Assembly (NCBI RefSeq): GCF_015708155.1
Contig: NZ_JADDYD010000001.1
Location: 680,001-744,000 of the forward strand
DNA: 64,000 nt
Source: Mycoplasma sp. 'Moose RK'
Lineage (GTDB): Bacteria > Bacillota_I > Bacilli_A > Mycoplasmatales > Metamycoplasmataceae
Direction: 5' to 3'
Below the pieces are notes generated by a model. The model was not told the origin of the DNA and made no database searches. It saw only the letters and a list, made by a program, of their open reading frames with translations. Shown piece by piece: positions 61,795 through 64,000 of this stretch. Both the position numbers and the translations under genes were made by a program. Positions within the stretch are counted from its first letter, which is position 1; the number at the start of each line of letters is the position of its first letter.

Positions 61795-61870
61795 TGGCGG
61801 TCTAGACGGGGATCGAACCCGCGATCTCCTCCGTGACAGAGAGGCGTATTAACCACTTTACTACTAGACC
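61795..61870 (-). tRNA. tRNA-Asp (GTC)
   Basis: 76 bases with CCA. Anticodon loop CTGTCAC gives GTC; GGTCTAG pairs with CTAGACC in the acceptor stem. Confidence 0.95.
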
Positions 61871-61873
61871 AAA

Positions 61874-61948
<75 letters not shown>

Positions 61949-62009
61949 TTGTTATTTAAGATAATAAAATTATACAAAAGAAATTTGTGGTTTTAAATTA
62001 AATGTTAAA

Positions 62010-62100
62010 TGGCGGGCAATGAGGGATTCGAACCCCCGCGGGCTTTCACACCCCTGCCAGTTTTCAAGACTAGTCCCTTCAGCCACTTGGGTAATTGCCC
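62010..62100 (-). tRNA. tRNA-Ser (TGA)
   Basis: 91 bases with CCA, long variable arm; anticodon loop CTTGAAA gives TGA. Confidence 0.95.
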
Positions 62101-62104
62101 ATTT

Positions 62105-62180
62105 TGGTGGATCTAACTGGATTCGAACCAGTGACCAGCCGGTTATGAGCCGGGTGCTCTAACCACTGAGCTATAGATCC
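62105..62180 (-). tRNA. tRNA with CAT anticodon, probably Ile2 (lysidine-modified)
   Basis: 76 bases with CCA. The arm CCCGG-CTCATAA-CCGGC and GGTTAGAGCA resemble tRNA-Ile2, in which C34 becomes lysidine to read ATA. The other elongator-type CAT tRNA (62423) matches Met better. The split is by comparison, not proof. Confidence 0.8.
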
Positions 62181-62215
62181 ACACTATTATTTCTATATTC
62201 AAACAAAAAAGGATC

Positions 62216-62230
62216 AAAAAAAAAAAAAAA
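62216..62230. repeat. A15 homopolymer
   Basis: It lies between tRNA-Ile2 and tRNA-Met, directly upstream of the AAAGGAGG of the possible small frame at 62247. Confidence 0.85.
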
Positions 62231-62246
62231 TAAAAGGAGGAATTTT

Positions 62247-62381
62247 ATACAAAAAATTTTAGAAAAAAAGTTAATATTAATTTTGAAAGTATGCGAAGTT
62301 CTCTTAAAAGATGAAGACCGTAACATAAAAACAAGTAAAGGTAAAGGTGAATACAAAAATAACATGAGTAACATTAAATAA
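62247..62381 (+). CDS. Possible 44-aa frame with ATA start inside the tRNA cluster
   Basis: A perfect AAAAGGAGG stands before an open frame of 44 codons, but the only start at the right spacing is ATA (62247-62249). The product QKILEKKLILILKVCEVLLK and the basic KTSKGKGEYKNN tail look coding. A faint likeness to ribosomal L33 (VCE, RNIKT) is not convincing because the second Cys pair is absent. It opposes the flanking tRNAs, so it may be a relic. Confidence 0.3.
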   Translation: MQKILEKKLILILKVCEVLLKDEDRNIKTSKGKGEYKNNMSNIK

Positions 62382-62422
62382 TTTAAATAAAAAATTACAA
62401 AGTGTTAAACCAATTAAAAATC

Positions 62423-62499
62423 TGGTGGCTCCAAAGAGATTCGAACTCATGACCTTCCGGGTATGAACCGGGCGCTCTAACCAACTGAGCTATGGAGCC
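62423..62499 (-). tRNA. tRNA-Met, elongator (CAT)
   Basis: 77 bases with CCA. The sequence GAGCG-CCCGG-TTCATAC-CCGG matches the Bacillus elongator Met pattern with loop TTCATAC; pair 27-43 is mismatched. Confidence 0.88.
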
Positions 62500-62502
62500 A
62501 TT

Positions 62503-62579
62503 TGGTGGAGAGGAAGGGAGTCGAACCCTCTACCTCCTGCGTGCAAAACAGGCGCTCTAGCCAAATGAGCTACCCCCCC
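62503..62579 (-). tRNA. tRNA-Ala (TGC)
   Basis: 77 bases with CCA. Anticodon loop TTTGCAC gives TGC. The acceptor stem of seven G has two G-U pairs. Confidence 0.93.
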
Positions 62580-62585
62580 AAAAAA

Positions 62586-62662
62586 TGGTGAAGAAGACAG
62601 GATTTGAACCTGCGACCACTACGTCCCAAACGTAGCGCTCTACCAAGCTGAGCTACTTCTCC
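62586..62662 (-). tRNA. tRNA-Pro (TGG)
   Basis: 77 bases with CCA. Anticodon arm CTACG-TTTGGGA-CGTAG gives TGG. Confidence 0.95.
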
Positions 62663-62738
62663 AACAACTAATTATACACTAAAAAAAATTAAAGACAAAA
62701 AATTTTTCATTTTTTTAATTGTTGGCGAATTTTGGGAA

Positions 62739-62770
<32 letters not shown>

Positions 62771-62847
62771 TGGCGATCACGAGAGGATTCGAACCTCTGA
62801 CCACAAGCTTAGAAGGCTCGTGCTCTATCCTACTGAGCTACGTGACC
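62771..62847 (-). tRNA. tRNA-Arg (TCT)
   Basis: 77 bases with CCA. Anticodon loop CTTCTAA gives TCT. It is the first (promoter-proximal) of nine tRNAs on minus. Confidence 0.95.
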
Positions 62848-62896
62848 ACTTACAAAATTATACCATTTTTTTAATCTGAATTTATAATTTTATGTT

Positions 62897-63715
62897 ATGA
62901 AAATAAATTGATTTCCTGGTCATATGGCGAAAAGTGTTAATGATCTTGTTAAAAAGGCGGTTTTAGTTGATCTTTTTATACTTGTTTTGGATGCGCGAGC
63001 GCCGATTTCTAGCTTTAATAGTGAATTTCAAAAAATTGCACCTAATAAATTCAGACTTTTAATTATTACTAAAATTGACTTGGCTGACCAAAAAAAACTC
63101 GTAAAAACAAAAAAATTTTTTGAAAAAAAAAATTTTTTTGTTTTGCTTATAAATTTAAAAGATAATGGCGCAAAAAGACAAATTTTGGCAAAATTAAATC
63201 ATTTAAACAGGTTAAAACAAGAAAAAAATCACAAAGATTTTCAGAATGCGATTATGAAAATCTTTGTTGTTGGAATGCCAAATACTGGAAAATCAACATT
63301 GATAAATTTACTTACAAATTCACAGTTAAAAGTTGGAAATCAGCCCGGAATAACAAGAAATAATCAATGAGTTAGTCTAAACAACTTCCTTTTTCTTGAC
63401 ACACCGGGAATTTTACTTCCAAAAATGGAGGATGAATTAGTAGCAATAAAATTAGCACTTATTGGTTCAATAAAACAGGAAATTATTGACCTGAATTATC
63501 TTGTTGTTAATTCATACATTTTAATTTCGGATTTATATCCAAATTTATTAATAGATTTAGGTATAAATCCGGCAAAAATTGAAAGTGAAATTAATTTTAA
63601 TTTAATAAAATTAGCGCAAATCAAAGGATTCAGGAATAAAAATGACCTTGGTTTAAATAGATGTAGAATTTGGTTTTTGAATTATATTAGACAACAAAAA
63701 ATTACTTTGGATTAA
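62897..63715 (+). CDS. rbgA: Ribosome biogenesis GTPase RbgA (YlqF)
   Basis: Circularly permuted GTPase needed for late 50S assembly. 272 residues: MKINWFPGHMAK at the start, G4 motif TKID, G1 GMPNTGKST after it, the switch GITRNNQW, and G3 DTPG. The C-terminal domain starts near residue 190. TATAAT at 62883 lies 9 bases from the ATG with no ribosome binding site, pointing to a leaderless mRNA. Confidence 0.94.
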
Positions 63716-64000
63716 AAAAGTAGAAAAATTTAAGAAAAAATGGGATAGTTTTTCTAATTCAAACAACATTTTCATGTGTAATTACCCAAAATTAAAAAAA
63801 TAGACGTCATAGACGTCTATTTTCAAATGAAAATCTCAAAAAGTACTGAGCATAAGTGTTTTTTTGAATTTTGATCTCAAAAATTAACTAAAAAGTAAGA
63901 AACATTCTTATTTTTTGCTCCAAAATCCTTATTTTTCATGTGGATTTTGGCAAAAACGAAAAAACTACTTACAGACAAAAAATTAATTTTTTGTCTGTAA
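63716..64000. other. Downstream of rbgA: element copy B, two hairpins
   Basis: I see no gene here. Copy B of the dispersed element has its core at 63766-63790. AATAGACGTC/GACGTCTATT (63799-63821) is a ten-base-pair hairpin with T-tails on both sides. A perfect 32-base palindrome starting TTACAGACAAAAAATT occupies 63969-64000 and reaches the window edge. Confidence 0.6.

Noticed and set aside
62247-62381. Ribosomal protein L33 as identity of the small frame
   Set aside because: Only a short VCE and RN resemblance; the paired cysteines and C-terminal motif are missing and the start is not standard.

Overview
The window reads as a low-GC mollicute chromosome. In-frame TGA codons fall at conserved tryptophan positions in almost every gene (rpoB, rpoC, ligA, dnaX, serS and others), so UGA codes for Trp and the genes below were joined across TGA. 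The tandem P97/P102-type surface proteins, one with AAKPK repeats resembling the P97 R1 cilium-binding repeat, point to the Mycoplasma (Mesomycoplasma) hyopneumoniae group. I cannot name the species from sequence alone.

Layout. 1-11125: the 3' part of recO runs off the left edge. Next come a decayed insertion sequence, a small orphan gene, and the minus-strand genes tsaE, rpoC, rpoB, rplL and rplJ, with a candidate L10 autoregulatory leader. 11258-20563: three large surface-protein genes in tandem on the minus strand. The last two are a recent duplication of equal length, and all three carry simple repeats able to slip. 20630-28211: ktrB and ktrA, then a 1588-residue surface protein ending in a trypsin-like (DUF31-type) serine protease domain. 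28644-38918: ptsG with a terminator-like 5' leader, two small genes missed by ordinary length cut-offs, the SRP RNA, a YitT-type membrane protein, pfkA, tRNA-Lys and tRNA-Leu, a lipoprotein, an amino-acid permease and apt. 38920-40595: a gene-poor stretch with a second decayed IS copy, a dispersed element and a possible minus-strand RNA. 40596-43749: eno, serS and a DJ-1/PfpI protein on plus.

43846-56289: a dense minus-strand run holding lemA, DUF3137, ligA, the energy-coupling-factor module ecfT-ecfA2-ecfA1, hpt, rsmI, holB, tmk, recR, ybaB and dnaX. Many of these genes overlap. 56484-58632: a small unknown gene, lplA and an alpha/beta hydrolase on plus. 58846-61046: mutM, rpiB and rpsD on minus, rpsD behind a pseudoknot-like leader. 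61118-62847: rnpB on plus and nine tRNAs on minus. 62897-63715: rbgA on plus.

How it fits together. Core transcription, translation, replication and repair genes are packed with little spacing. The accessory content is a surface-exposed set (P97/P102-like operon, DUF31-type protein, lipoprotein). Across the window, homopolymer runs cluster at 15-17 nt, with T16 or A16 the usual length. Several lie directly upstream of ribosome binding sites or inside surface-protein genes, which suggests slippage-based variation or length maintenance and is the pattern most worth testing.
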